A DNA stretch of 64,000 nt, from contig SUYH01000008.1 in NCBI GenBank assembly GCA_015060535.1, forward strand, positions 1-64,000, read 5' to 3'. Made by a program: the position numbers and the translations under genes. The DNA comes from Prevotella sp. Its GTDB lineage: Bacteria > Bacteroidota > Bacteroidia > Bacteroidales > Bacteroidaceae. Below, piece by piece: positions 44,478 to 52,156 of this stretch. Every line of letters starts with the position of its first letter. The first letter of the stretch is position 1. Below the pieces are notes generated by a model. The model saw only the letters and a list, made by a program, of their open reading frames with translations, was not told the DNA's origin and did no database searches.

Positions 44478-45158
44478 TTATTCAGACATTTTGTCATCAC
44501 TTGTGCGGCGAATCCAGACTTTGTGTGAGTGGGAGCCGCGTGTGGTAATGCCTGATGTGGGGTCGCTGACCAGTTGCCGGAGGTCCTTCGATGCCGTTGA
44601 GCGGCTCTGGCTGGTGGCAATGGCATAGTCGCTGAGGGTCATGTAGCCCTGTCTGTCAATGACGGCGAGGGCTTTGCTGATGCGCTCGTCGCGGCTGTCG
44701 CTGGGTTTGCGAGGCACTACGACGTCGGTCTGTGTCCGTTCGAAGGTGGCCTCCTGGTTCATCTGCTGCAACAGCTGTGGGTCGGGCTTGAAGTTGATGC
44801 CTTTGATGCAGACGTGTCTGTACTTGGTTCGCGGCTCGTTGTCAGCGTCGTTGTCCTTCTGCTTCTTGGCGGCTTCGGCCTCGCTGGGTGTCGAGGTGTC
44901 GAAGCCCAGCGTCAGCGAGAACACGCCCAGCCCGTCAATCTTGACGTTGTGGCCCAGCGGCATCCAGCTCTTCATCGTTGTCACCAGCGCGTCCAGCACC
45001 CCTCGGATGGTGCCTTCGCTGAAGCTTCCACTATAGTCGCGCATGTGTCGGATGACGGTGTTGAAATCGTGCAGCGAGTAGGTCTGCATGCGTGGATAGA
45101 CCTTCTTCTTGCCGTCGCCCATCTCCTCGCTCATCTCTTGTAAAACGTAATTTGGCAT
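44478..45158 (-). CDS. HU-like DNA-binding protein with C-terminal winged helix
   Basis: 226 aa. The N-terminal half matches Bacteroidales HU-like domains (IRGVLDALVTTMKSWMPLGH, then NVKIDGLGVFSLTLGF). The C-terminal 60 residues look like a winged helix (ISKALAVIDRQGYMTLSDYA, then SRSTASKDLRQLV), a fusion that would combine DNA bending with sequence recognition. It is cytoplasmic and probably nucleoid-associated or regulatory. Its long leader of about 160 bases carries four 21-bp repeats. It is monocistronic, with no clear operon partners. Confidence 0.82.
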   Translation of the reverse strand: MPNYVLQEMSEEMGDGKKKVYPRMQTYSLHDFNTVIRHMRDYSGSFSEGTIRGVLDALVTTMKSWMPLGHNVKIDGLGVFSLTLGFDTSTPSEAEAAKKQKDNDADNEPRTKYRHVCIKGINFKPDPQLLQQMNQEATFERTQTDVVVPRKPSDSRDERISKALAVIDRQGYMTLSDYAIATSQSRSTASKDLRQLVSDPTSGITTRGSHSHKVWIRRTSDDKMSE

Positions 45159-45222
45159 AGTCTTTCGATAGATATTTTCTTGGTTCTCTTGTTATTTGTT
45201 TTTTTGCTCTCTGGAAAAGTTT

Positions 45223-45306
45223 TGTACCTAACTTGGAGACATGTGTATACAAGTTGGAAATATATATCGCCAACTTGGGTACATATGTCTCTAAGTTGGA
45301 AACATA
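45223..45306 (-). repeat. four exact-length 21-bp tandem repeats in the HU-like gene leader
   Basis: Units lie at 45286-45306, 45265-45285, 45244-45264 and 45223-45243 (reading order of the gene). Consensus is YATGTNTCCAASTTNGNGAY plus A. The core alternates CCAACTT, CAAGTTGG, CCAACTTG, CCAAGTT, so each unit can base-pair with its neighbour. The block lies downstream of the -7 element, hence in the transcribed leader. Confidence 0.9.
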
Positions 45307-45319
45307 ACTTTCTTGGCTG

Positions 45320-45327
45320 CAAAAATA
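45320..45327 (-). promoter_or_regulatory. -7 promoter element (TATTTTTG) of the HU-like gene
   Basis: TATTTTTG-CAGCC on the minus strand, about 160 bases upstream of the ATG at 45158. Confidence 0.6.
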
Positions 45328-45456
45328 CATTTTTCTTTCGAGACGGCAAAATGTTTTACCTGTTTTTTTCAAATTCATCGGTAAACAGACCTTGAAGATG
45401 ATCTAAACAGGACGTAAACCTTTTCGTTGATTTCGTTTGATTTAGTGGGCCAAAAG

Positions 45457-45488
45457 TTTGGCAGTCTCGCTGAAAAACCGTAATTTTG
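45457..45488 (+). promoter_or_regulatory. promoter of the 211-aa secreted protein gene
   Basis: TTTG at 45457-45460 and TAATTTTG at 45481-45488, spaced 20 bp, fit the Bacteroidetes -33/-7 layout. The leader to the ATG is about 45 bases. Confidence 0.65.
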
Positions 45489-45539
45489 TCGCCAAATAGA
45501 TTTTAATTTAAATGATTTACTAATTTAACAAAAAAGCGT

Positions 45540-46175
45540 ATGAAGAAAATTTTTACTCTAATTGCTGTAGCCGCTATGGCTATGAGTGTGAATGCACAAA
45601 GACTTACTTTTACGGAAGATCTTAAAACCTCTTATGATGTTGAAGGTTTTAAACTTGATATCGTAGATACAAATAGTAAGTTAAGTATTGATAAAACAAA
45701 GGAAACGAACTTTGGTACAGCCGATGCCTATGAAAAAATCGCAGGTCTGCTCAAAACAGGTGGAAAATCGAGTTCAAATAATAATATGACCTTGACGATT
45801 CCCGCAGATGGAACTTTAAAAGTTTATGTCAGAACAGGTTCTAATAGCGCAACAGATCGTACCCTTGTCCTTACTCAAGGAGAGAATGAGCTGTATAACA
45901 AGGTTGTCCAAGAAGCAGATGCCGTGAAGTCTGGTGAATCTACTATTTACCCTGTTATCAGCGTAAGTGTAAAAATAGGCTCAGTTTCAGTGGCATATCC
46001 TGTAGGCTCTCTGAACTTTACTGCTTTTGAACTTGTGAAGGGTACCGCTGGCATCAACAACGTAAAGGTTGTTGAGGCTGAGAACGGTGCTGCTTACAAC
46101 CTCGCTGGTCAGAAGGTTGCTGACGACTTCAAGGGTGTAGTGATTAAGAACGGTAAGAAGATGATTCAGAAGTAA
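45540..46175 (+). CDS. small secreted protein with Prevotella-type C-terminal sorting tail
   Basis: 211 aa. Signal peptide MKKIFTLIAVAAMAMSVNAQ, a beta-sandwich-like body (NMTLTIPADGTLKVYVRTGS, then DRTLVLTQGENELYN) and a tail (YNLAGQKVADDFKGVVIKNG, then KKMIQK). The body resembles the lectin- or adhesin-like modules seen on secreted Prevotella proteins but has no enzyme motif. Transcription ends in a hairpin shared with the convergent tadA gene. It pairs by signal and tail with the 369-aa protein at 43225. Function is unknown. Confidence 0.8.
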   Translation: MKKIFTLIAVAAMAMSVNAQRLTFTEDLKTSYDVEGFKLDIVDTNSKLSIDKTKETNFGTADAYEKIAGLLKTGGKSSSNNNMTLTIPADGTLKVYVRTGSNSATDRTLVLTQGENELYNKVVQEADAVKSGESTIYPVISVSVKIGSVSVAYPVGSLNFTAFELVKGTAGINNVKVVEAENGAAYNLAGQKVADDFKGVVIKNGKKMIQK

Positions 46176-46200
46176 TCATCTACCACCTATTTTATAATAT

Positions 46201-46239
46201 AAGCAGGGCTGCTCAATCGGGCGACCCTGCTTTTTTTTT
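46201..46239. terminator. terminator after the 211-aa gene
   Basis: AAGCAGGG and CCCTGCTT form an 8-bp stem with a 16-base loop, followed by nine T residues running into the 3' end of tadA. Confidence 0.85.
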
Positions 46240-46681
46240 ATCTCTTCTGCCGAAAGAAGTCCTGCATCAGCTGACGACATTCGTCTTCCAGAATGCCGCT
46301 GGTGACGGTACACTTGGGGTGTAAGGCCCGTGGAGCATAGTCGATGTAGCCTCGCTTCTCGTCGCGACAACCATAGACGACGCGCGAAATCTGGCTCCAG
46401 CCTAAGGCTCCGGCACACATCGTGCAGGGCTCTACGGTGACATAGAGGGTGCAGTCGGTCAGATACTTGCCGCCCAGTTCGTTGGCAGCTGCCGTAATGG
46501 CCTGCATCTCAGCATGTGCCGTCACGTCGCAGAGCGTCTCCGTCAGGTTGTGGGCACGGGCTATGATGTGGTCTTGGCATACGATAACGGCTCCGATGGG
46601 TATCTCGCCCTCATCGAAGGCCTGCTGCGCTTCCGCCAAAGCCTTGCGCATATACATTTCGTCTTTCTTTTCTTGTTCCAT
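46238..46681 (-). CDS. tadA: tRNA-specific adenosine deaminase TadA
   Basis: 147 aa, a zinc-dependent deaminase of the cytidine-deaminase fold. The zinc motif is HAEMQAI with VEPCTMCAGALGW. It converts A34 to inosine in tRNA-Arg(ACG). N-terminal MYMRKALAEAQQAFDEGEIP and ARAHNLTE are typical of TadA. It is divergent from birA across a 69-bp gap. Its ATG stands four bases after a TATCTTTG element, so its mRNA is probably leaderless. The start is well supported. Confidence 0.93.
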   Translation of the reverse strand: MEQEKKDEMYMRKALAEAQQAFDEGEIPIGAVIVCQDHIIARAHNLTETLCDVTAHAEMQAITAAANELGGKYLTDCTLYVTVEPCTMCAGALGWSQISRVVYGCRDEKRGYIDYAPRALHPKCTVTSGILEDECRQLMQDFFRQKR

Positions 46682-46685
46682 GATG

Positions 46686-46693
46686 CAAAGATA
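46686..46693 (-). promoter_or_regulatory. -7 element (TATCTTTG) of tadA, leaderless spacing
   Basis: TATCTTTG-CATC-ATG on the minus strand; only four bases separate the element from the start codon. Confidence 0.65.
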
Positions 46694-46738
46694 ATAAAAA
46701 GTTTAGAGTTTAGCGCTTAGAGTTTAGAGAATTATTCG

Positions 46739-46746
46739 TAAATTTG
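46739..46746 (+). promoter_or_regulatory. -7 element (TAAATTTG) of birA, leaderless spacing
   Basis: TAAATTTG-CAAC-GTG; the GTG at 46751 opens the birA frame exactly four bases later. Confidence 0.65.
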
Positions 46747-46750
46747 CAAC

Positions 46751-47491
46751 GTGGAATGGAAAATAACACATATTGACGAGACAGACTCGACCAATCGCTG
46801 GCTGCGCGAGCACCTCACAGGGGGACAGACCCTCTGTGCTATGAATCGCACATGGGGTCTGTCCCCCTGTGAGGTGGTATGGGCCGACTACCAGACGGCA
46901 GGACGCGGTCAGGGCACCAATCGATGGGAGTCGGAACGCGGCAAGAACCTGACGTTCTCCATTCTGCTGCACCCTGTTGATTTGCCTGCCAACCGCCAGT
47001 TCTTGCTGTCTATGCAGGTGTCGCTGGCTATCTGTGAGGCGCTGAGCGAGCATATTGGCGACCTGAGCATCAAGTGGCCTAATGATATCTATTGGCGCAA
47101 TGCGAAGATTGCGGGCATCTTGATAGAGAACAGCTTGCAGGGCAGTGTGATTCGCGACAGTATCGTTGGGGTAGGGCTGAATGTCAACCAGCGCCAGTTT
47201 ATGAGTGATGCGCCTAACCCGATTTCGCTGTGGCAGATCTGCGAGCATGAGACAGACCGAGAGCAGTTGCTCAAAGATATCCTGGCTGCACTCGACCGCC
47301 TGTTGGGACAAGAGGTCAGGGAGCAGTATCTCGCTATGCTCTATCGCCGCAAGGGTTTTCATCCCTATGTTGACAAGAATGGCGCCTTTATGGCCGAACT
47401 GGAAGATGTGGAGGACGATGGACACCTCCTGTTGTGTGATGACTCAGGAGCCCATCGGCGCTATGCCTTTAAAGAAGTGACGTTTATCTGA
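46751..47491 (+). CDS. birA: biotin--[acetyl-CoA-carboxylase] ligase BirA (GTG start)
   Basis: 246 aa; ATG codons nearby are out of frame, so the GTG at 46751 is the start. Biotin ligase motifs are VVWADYQTAGRGQG, SIKWPNDIYW and KIAGILIEN. There is no N-terminal DNA-binding domain, so it is the monofunctional type. It attaches biotin to carrier proteins of carboxylases. Between WLREH and the conserved VVWADYQTAGRG a 22-codon loop (about LTGGQTLCAMNRTWGLSPCE) is encoded by a perfect palindromic element, an unusual in-frame insertion. A patatin gene and pyrH follow closely, probably as one transcript. Confidence 0.9.
   Translation: MEWKITHIDETDSTNRWLREHLTGGQTLCAMNRTWGLSPCEVVWADYQTAGRGQGTNRWESERGKNLTFSILLHPVDLPANRQFLLSMQVSLAICEALSEHIGDLSIKWPNDIYWRNAKIAGILIENSLQGSVIRDSIVGVGLNVNQRQFMSDAPNPISLWQICEHETDREQLLKDILAALDRLLGQEVREQYLAMLYRRKGFHPYVDKNGAFMAELEDVEDDGHLLLCDDSGAHRRYAFKEVTFI
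46811..46876 (+). repeat. 66-bp palindromic element inserted in frame in birA
   Basis: The 22-bp arms 46811-46832 (CACCTCACAGGGGGACAGAC plus CC) and 46855-46876 are perfect inverted copies. An inner TGTGC/GCACA stem closes an 8-base loop. Its length of 22 codons keeps the frame open. No second copy was seen in the window. Confidence 0.9.
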
Positions 47492-47505
47492 ATACTGCCA
47501 TTGAT

Positions 47506-49533
47506 ATGAAACGAGTAGCAATCCTCTGTATCTTGATGCTAGGCTTGGTTTTGGCGATGTCGGCTCATGAGTCTAATAAGCCAAACAAGTCTCAAAAGCC
47601 GAAGGTGGCTTTGGTGCTGAGTGGAGGCGGAGCTAAAGGTACGGCCCATATCGGTGTGCTGAAGGTGCTGGAGCGTGCAGGTATTCCAGTATCCATCATT
47701 ACAGGTACCAGTATGGGTAGCATTGTGGGTGGCGTATATGCCTGCGGTCATCATGCAGCCACACTCGATTCAGTAGTCAGAGCGCAAGACTGGGTGCAGC
47801 TGCTCTCCAACAAGGAAGAGCGGAGCCAGAGCCTGCATGTGCGCGAACAGCAGAATACCTATGTTTTTTCTACGGTCTTGAAACTGGGTAAGAAGAAATC
47901 AGCTCCTGAGGGTGGTCTTCTCTCTGGCGTCCGAATCAGTCAGCTGTTGGAGCGTTTGACCTATCCTTACAACGACTCCATCGACTTCAATACCCTCCCC
48001 ATCAAGTTCGCTTGCGTGGCGACCAATATTGCCGACAATACCGAACACGTCTTCCATAGCGGTGTCCTCAGCCGGGCTATGCGCGCCAGTATGGCTATTC
48101 CTGGTGTCTTCTCTCCTGTCAGGATGGGCAACGAAGTGCTGGTTGATGGTGGCCTGAAGAACAACTATCCTGCCGACATAGCCCGTCAGATGGGGGCTGA
48201 CATCATCATCGGCTCGTCCGTACAGGACAAGCCCAAGACTGCCGACCAGCTGAAGTCGACGATGGATATCCTGATGCAGCTGGTCGACCTGAACTTCAAG
48301 AATAAGGAAGAGAATATGGCGATTACCGACATCCCCATTGTCGTCAATGTAGAGGGCTATGGTTCTGCGTCGTTCAGTACTGCTGCCATTGACACGCTCA
48401 TCCGGCGTGGCGAGGAGGCAGCTATGGCCCATTGGGACGAGCTGGTGGCTTTGGCCAAGCGGTTGGGGGTCAATCAGGACGACGTGCAGCCGGATACGAC
48501 TGTCGACAGCATTCCCCCGATGGCGAAGATGACCAACCGTCGCATCGGAGACCCTCTGTTGCGCGTGGGTATCCGTTTTGATATCGAGGAGTTGGTGGCT
48601 CTACAGACTAATGCCAGCCTGCCTTTCAATGCCAAGCGGGTGATGGCTTTTGACCTCACCCTCCGTCTGGGGCGCCGTATCATGGCCAAGGGTGAGTGGA
48701 CTTTCACGCCCTCCAAGCTGTTGCGCTCGACGATTTCCTATACCTTCAGGCGCAATGACATCAATTTCTATGAGTATGGCGATCGAAGCTATAACCTCAC
48801 CTATAACCGGCAGACTGTTGCTGTTATGCCCTTGAACTTCAACTTCAGGAATTTCAACTTCAGCATTGGTGGGGTGTGGGATCACTACTTCAATCTGAAT
48901 ATGCTGACCGACGGCACACCTGAACATCAGTTGGAGAAGCCTGATAATCAGCACCTTTTCAGCTATCAGGCCCAGGTAGACTACAATAGCGAGAACGACT
49001 GGTACTTCCCTGTGAGAGGCTCGAAGTTCGTGGCACGCTATACCTATTATACGGATAACCTGGTGACGCTGAAGGACAAGACGGGAACGACAGAAGTGGG
49101 TGCTATGTGGCGTACCAATATACCATTGAATAAGCGGCTTGCCGTTCAGCCCATGTTCTATGGTCGGCTGCTGCATGGTAATCATACCCCGCTGATGCTT
49201 CAGAACGTCATTGGCGGGCAGTGGTTCGGATTCTATCTGGAGCAGCAATTGCCGTTTGCGGGTATCGGACATGTGGAATTTGACTATGATAAATTTGTGG
49301 CAGCACAACTGCAGAGTCAGTTCATGCTGACTGAAAAGAACATCATCCAGCTCCGCTTGGCGACAGCTCAGAGTGCTGACCAATATGAGAGACTGTTTAG
49401 AAATCAAACGATGCTAGGCGCTTCGCTGGGCTATTTCTATCATACGCTTTCGGGACCCTTGGGTGCTGTCCTGGGTTACAGCAATGTGACCAAAGAGCCC
49501 TACTTTTATATTAACTTAGGATATGTCTTTTAA
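47506..49533 (+). CDS. patatin-like phospholipase with C-terminal outer-membrane barrel
   Basis: 675 aa. Signal peptide, then a patatin domain: oxyanion motif SGGGAKG, nucleophile GTSMGS and the catalytic Asp motif VDGGLKNNYP. The last 300 residues alternate like outer-membrane beta-strands and end in aromatic VF (NLGYVF), as in BamA/PlpD-type proteins. It is probably a lipid acyl hydrolase displayed at or through the outer membrane. Located 14 bp after birA and 13 bp before pyrH. Substrate unknown. Confidence 0.88.
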   Translation: MKRVAILCILMLGLVLAMSAHESNKPNKSQKPKVALVLSGGGAKGTAHIGVLKVLERAGIPVSIITGTSMGSIVGGVYACGHHAATLDSVVRAQDWVQLLSNKEERSQSLHVREQQNTYVFSTVLKLGKKKSAPEGGLLSGVRISQLLERLTYPYNDSIDFNTLPIKFACVATNIADNTEHVFHSGVLSRAMRASMAIPGVFSPVRMGNEVLVDGGLKNNYPADIARQMGADIIIGSSVQDKPKTADQLKSTMDILMQLVDLNFKNKEENMAITDIPIVVNVEGYGSASFSTAAIDTLIRRGEEAAMAHWDELVALAKRLGVNQDDVQPDTTVDSIPPMAKMTNRRIGDPLLRVGIRFDIEELVALQTNASLPFNAKRVMAFDLTLRLGRRIMAKGEWTFTPSKLLRSTISYTFRRNDINFYEYGDRSYNLTYNRQTVAVMPLNFNFRNFNFSIGGVWDHYFNLNMLTDGTPEHQLEKPDNQHLFSYQAQVDYNSENDWYFPVRGSKFVARYTYYTDNLVTLKDKTGTTEVGAMWRTNIPLNKRLAVQPMFYGRLLHGNHTPLMLQNVIGGQWFGFYLEQQLPFAGIGHVEFDYDKFVAAQLQSQFMLTEKNIIQLRLATAQSADQYERLFRNQTMLGASLGYFYHTLSGPLGAVLGYSNVTKEPYFYINLGYVF

Positions 49534-49546
49534 TCAATAGAGAACT

Positions 49547-50254
49547 ATGAGATTTAAACGAATTCTTTTAAAGCTCTCAGGCGAGAGTCTGATGGGTAAT
49601 CAGGGCTACGGCATTGACCCTGAGCGTCTGAGTGACTATGCACGTCAGATTAAGGAAGTGAGTGAAATGGGCGTACAGATTGGTATCGTCATTGGTGGCG
49701 GTAACATTTTCCGAGGCCTGAGTGGAAGCCAGAAAGGCTTCGATCGTGTGAAGGGTGACCAGATGGGTATGTGCGCTACCGTGATCAACTCGCTGGCTCT
49801 ATCGTCAGCGCTGGGTGCTATTGGGGTGAAGAACCGCGTCATGACGGCTATCCGCATGGAACCTATTGGCGAGTTCTATACCAAGTGGAAGGCTATCGAA
49901 GCGATGGAGGCCGGCTATGTCTGCATCTTCTCCGCAGGTACGGGTTCGCCTTACTTTACGACAGATACCGGCTCCAGTCTTCGTGGCATTGAGATTGAGG
50001 CCGATGTGATGCTGAAAGGTACTCGTGTGGATGGTGTCTATACCGCTGACCCCGAGAAGGATCCTACAGCTACAAAGTTCGATGCCATAACTTATAAAGA
50101 GGTACTCGCGCGTGGACTGAAGGTGATGGACCTGACTGCTATCTGCATGTGTCAGGACAACAATCTGCCCATCTATGTCTTCAACATGGATGTAGTGGGT
50201 AATCTGAAGAAAGTAATGGAAGGTGAGGAGATTGGAACGTTAGTACATAACTAA
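49547..50254 (+). CDS. pyrH: UMP kinase PyrH
   Basis: 235 aa, normal length. Amino-acid-kinase-fold signatures: [25 protein letters not shown], the [15 protein letters not shown] block and [11 protein letters not shown]. It phosphorylates UMP to UDP in pyrimidine nucleotide synthesis. It is the end of the rightward birA-patatin-pyrH run and converges on the DUF4834 gene; the 28-bp gap contains short AT-rich repeats (TTGATAAT) but no clear hairpin. Confidence 0.97.
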   Translation: MRFKRILLKLSGESLMGNQGYGIDPERLSDYARQIKEVSEMGVQIGIVIGGGNIFRGLSGSQKGFDRVKGDQMGMCATVINSLALSSALGAIGVKNRVMTAIRMEPIGEFYTKWKAIEAMEAGYVCIFSAGTGSPYFTTDTGSSLRGIEIEADVMLKGTRVDGVYTADPEKDPTATKFDAITYKEVLARGLKVMDLTAICMCQDNNLPIYVFNMDVVGNLKKVMEGEEIGTLVHN

Positions 50255-50282
50255 TTGATAATTGAAAATTGATAATTGATAA

Positions 50283-50624
50283 TTAAGCCTCTTCGAACTC
50301 TACGTATTCGCCATCAGAATCGTCGAAAATCTTTTTGTTTTCGCGCTTCTGTTGGCGATTATCTATGATGGTCTCACCAGTAGCGGTCTGGGTGGTCTGA
50401 CTCGACTGAGCCGACTGGCTGTTCTGCGCTTTCTGGCGATTGCTGTACTGTTGGCGCTGACGGCCCGTCTCCGTACGGTAGTTGAAGGCCTGTTGATCGG
50501 CAGCTTGTTCTGCAGCCTTACGAAACTCTCTGATTTTCTTGAGGATAAAGCTGCCTGTCAGCAGCAGTATGAAGATGGCGAAGACAAACACGAAGAGCAG
50601 AAAGCCCAGAATTCCTTTCAGCAT
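50283..50624 (-). CDS. DUF4834 family membrane protein
   Basis: 113 aa with one N-terminal transmembrane helix (FLLFVFVFAIFILLLTGSFI) and a hydrophilic Gln/Ser-rich region, ending in an acidic motif (FDDSDGEYVEFEE). This matches the small DUF4834 proteins of Bacteroidales. Function unknown. It is the last gene of the psd-pssA-DUF4834 run, 25 bp after pssA, so it may act at the inner membrane in connection with phospholipid synthesis. Start choice is straightforward. Confidence 0.85.
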   Translation of the reverse strand: MLKGILGFLLFVFVFAIFILLLTGSFILKKIREFRKAAEQAADQQAFNYRTETGRQRQQYSNRQKAQNSQSAQSSQTTQTATGETIIDNRQQKRENKKIFDDSDGEYVEFEEA

Positions 50625-50649
50625 AGCGGTCAGTAGTTTTAGTTCTCAG

Positions 50650-51327
50650 TTATTTTGTTTTGTAGTTATTGATGACTGACAGAATGACGTACCAGGCAAT
50701 GATAGCTGCCAGTCCGCTCACTCTCAGCAGCAGAAGCAGAGGAATACAGGTCAGCAGGAAGATATACTTGATCTCGTTGCCCTTCCATCCCCATGTCTTG
50801 AACTTCAGGGCAAACATCGGAATCTCGGCAACCAGTAGCCAGCAGCTGATGAAGGTACCCACTAGAATAATCCACTCCATTCCTTCGAAGTAAGGATACG
50901 ACTCAAGCCCAACAATCAGCGAGCCCCAAAACAGGGCGTTGGCCGGTGTTGGCAGTCCGATAAATCCCAGAGCCTGACGCTCGTCGAGATTGAACTTAGC
51001 CAGTCGCAACGCTGAGAACGCAGCCATGATAAAGGCCAGAAAGGGGATGAATGGCAGATGGATATGGAACGAACAGAGGAAGCTGAACACGATAGCCGAT
51101 GGTGCAAAGCCAAAGGTAATATCGTCAGCCAGCGAGTCGAGTTCCTTGCCAATGGGAGAACTGACGTGGAGCAGACGGGCTGTCATGCCATCGAAAAAAT
51201 CGAACACCGCACCAATAACGATGAACAATAGGGCCATGCTGTAGTCTGACTGAAAGGCAAAATAGGTAGCAATGCAGCCTGAAATCAGATTCAGACAGGT
51301 TATCATGTTGGGGATATGCTTCTTCAT
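50650..51327 (-). CDS. pssA: CDP-diacylglycerol--serine O-phosphatidyltransferase
   Basis: 225 aa from the ATG at 51327, which overlaps the psd stop (ATGA) and begins the first membrane segment. The CDP-alcohol phosphotransferase motif is spread over [20 protein letters not shown] and [14 protein letters not shown]. There are about six transmembrane helices. It makes phosphatidylserine from CDP-diacylglycerol and serine; psd then decarboxylates it to phosphatidylethanolamine. The adjacency and overlap with psd make the pathway clear. Confidence 0.95.
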   Translation of the reverse strand: MKKHIPNMITCLNLISGCIATYFAFQSDYSMALLFIVIGAVFDFFDGMTARLLHVSSPIGKELDSLADDITFGFAPSAIVFSFLCSFHIHLPFIPFLAFIMAAFSALRLAKFNLDERQALGFIGLPTPANALFWGSLIVGLESYPYFEGMEWIILVGTFISCWLLVAEIPMFALKFKTWGWKGNEIKYIFLLTCIPLLLLLRVSGLAAIIAWYVILSVINNYKTK

Positions 51328-52031
51328 GCTAATTTCGCTATTACTGTTTGGTCGCCGGTGGTAGGCTGGTTCATGGTGACACATGGACGAGCTGTTAAGG
51401 GCAGATAGACGTCAACACGCGAACCCAGTTTGATGAACCCCAGGTGTTCGTCAATGTAACACTCCTCGTCAGGCTTGGCATAGGTGACAATACGTCGAGC
51501 CATCGCTCCGGCAATCTGACGCACCAGCACCTCTTGTCCGTCAGGAGTCTCAATCAGGATGTCTGTGTGCTCATTCTCCTCGCTGGCCTTAGGAAGCCAT
51601 GCTTTGTGGTAGTTGCCGTTGAAGTGTTTCACCAGCTTCACCTTGCCATCGACAGGAAACCAGTTGGCATGTACGTTGAGCGGACTCATGAAGATGGAGA
51701 TCATCTGTCGCTTGTCGTGAAAATACTCATGCTCATCGACATCCTCTACTACTACGATTTTTCCGTCGGCCGGTGCTACTACCATATGCTCGGTGTCGCC
51801 ATTGAAATAGCGGATAGGACAACGGTAGAAGTTAAGCATTGACAGCCAGATGAAGGCTCCAATACCACATATGAAAGGCATCACGATGTGGCGGGCAATA
51901 GGATGGATGGCTTCCAGCAGGAACCAGAATATGAGGTTCACGGCTATAATAGCGACTGCACCATAGAATAGTTCGCTGGTGCCTTCTCTGTGTATTCTGA
52001 TTTTTTTGAGTTTCTTGATTCTTGCTCCCAT
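51324..52031 (-). CDS. psd: phosphatidylserine decarboxylase proenzyme
   Basis: 235 aa from the ATG at 52031 ([17 protein letters not shown]); an upstream TTG frame overlaps the promoter and is rejected. Membrane helices near the N-terminus ([15 protein letters not shown]). The autocatalytic cleavage site lies in [15 protein letters not shown], where the Gly-Ser bond yields the pyruvoyl group. [15 protein letters not shown] and [14 protein letters not shown] are family signatures. It makes phosphatidylethanolamine and is coupled to pssA by a 4-bp overlap. Confidence 0.95.
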   Translation of the reverse strand: MGARIKKLKKIRIHREGTSELFYGAVAIIAVNLIFWFLLEAIHPIARHIVMPFICGIGAFIWLSMLNFYRCPIRYFNGDTEHMVVAPADGKIVVVEDVDEHEYFHDKRQMISIFMSPLNVHANWFPVDGKVKLVKHFNGNYHKAWLPKASEENEHTDILIETPDGQEVLVRQIAGAMARRIVTYAKPDEECYIDEHLGFIKLGSRVDVYLPLTARPCVTMNQPTTGDQTVIAKLA

Positions 52032-52058
52032 GAGGTAGTAATCTGTAGTTTCAATTTG

Positions 52059-52066
52059 CAAAGGTA
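52059..52066 (-). promoter_or_regulatory. -7 promoter element (TACCTTTG) of psd-pssA
   Basis: TACCTTTG on the minus strand, 27 bases before the psd ATG at 52031. Confidence 0.65.
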
Positions 52067-52129
52067 CGAAATAATTCTTAATTCGTTTTCATTCTTCGCA
52101 TTTTTTTTGGTTATTTCGTTTTTTTGTCG

Positions 52130-52137
52130 TAACTTTA
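52130..52137 (+). promoter_or_regulatory. -7 promoter element (TAACTTTA) of dnaE
   Basis: TAACTTTA matches the consensus except its last base and lies 19 bases before the dnaE ATG. It is divergent from the psd promoter about 65 bp away. Confidence 0.5.
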
Positions 52138-52156
52138 CGGCTCAAAAACTGCAAAA

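Noticed and set aside
45031..45378. Peptide with heptad repeats (YVSNLET, YVPKLAI, YISNLYT, HVSKLGT) read from the 21-bp repeats
   Set aside because: The only in-frame starts lie in or upstream of the promoter, so the repeats are more likely leader DNA/RNA than protein.
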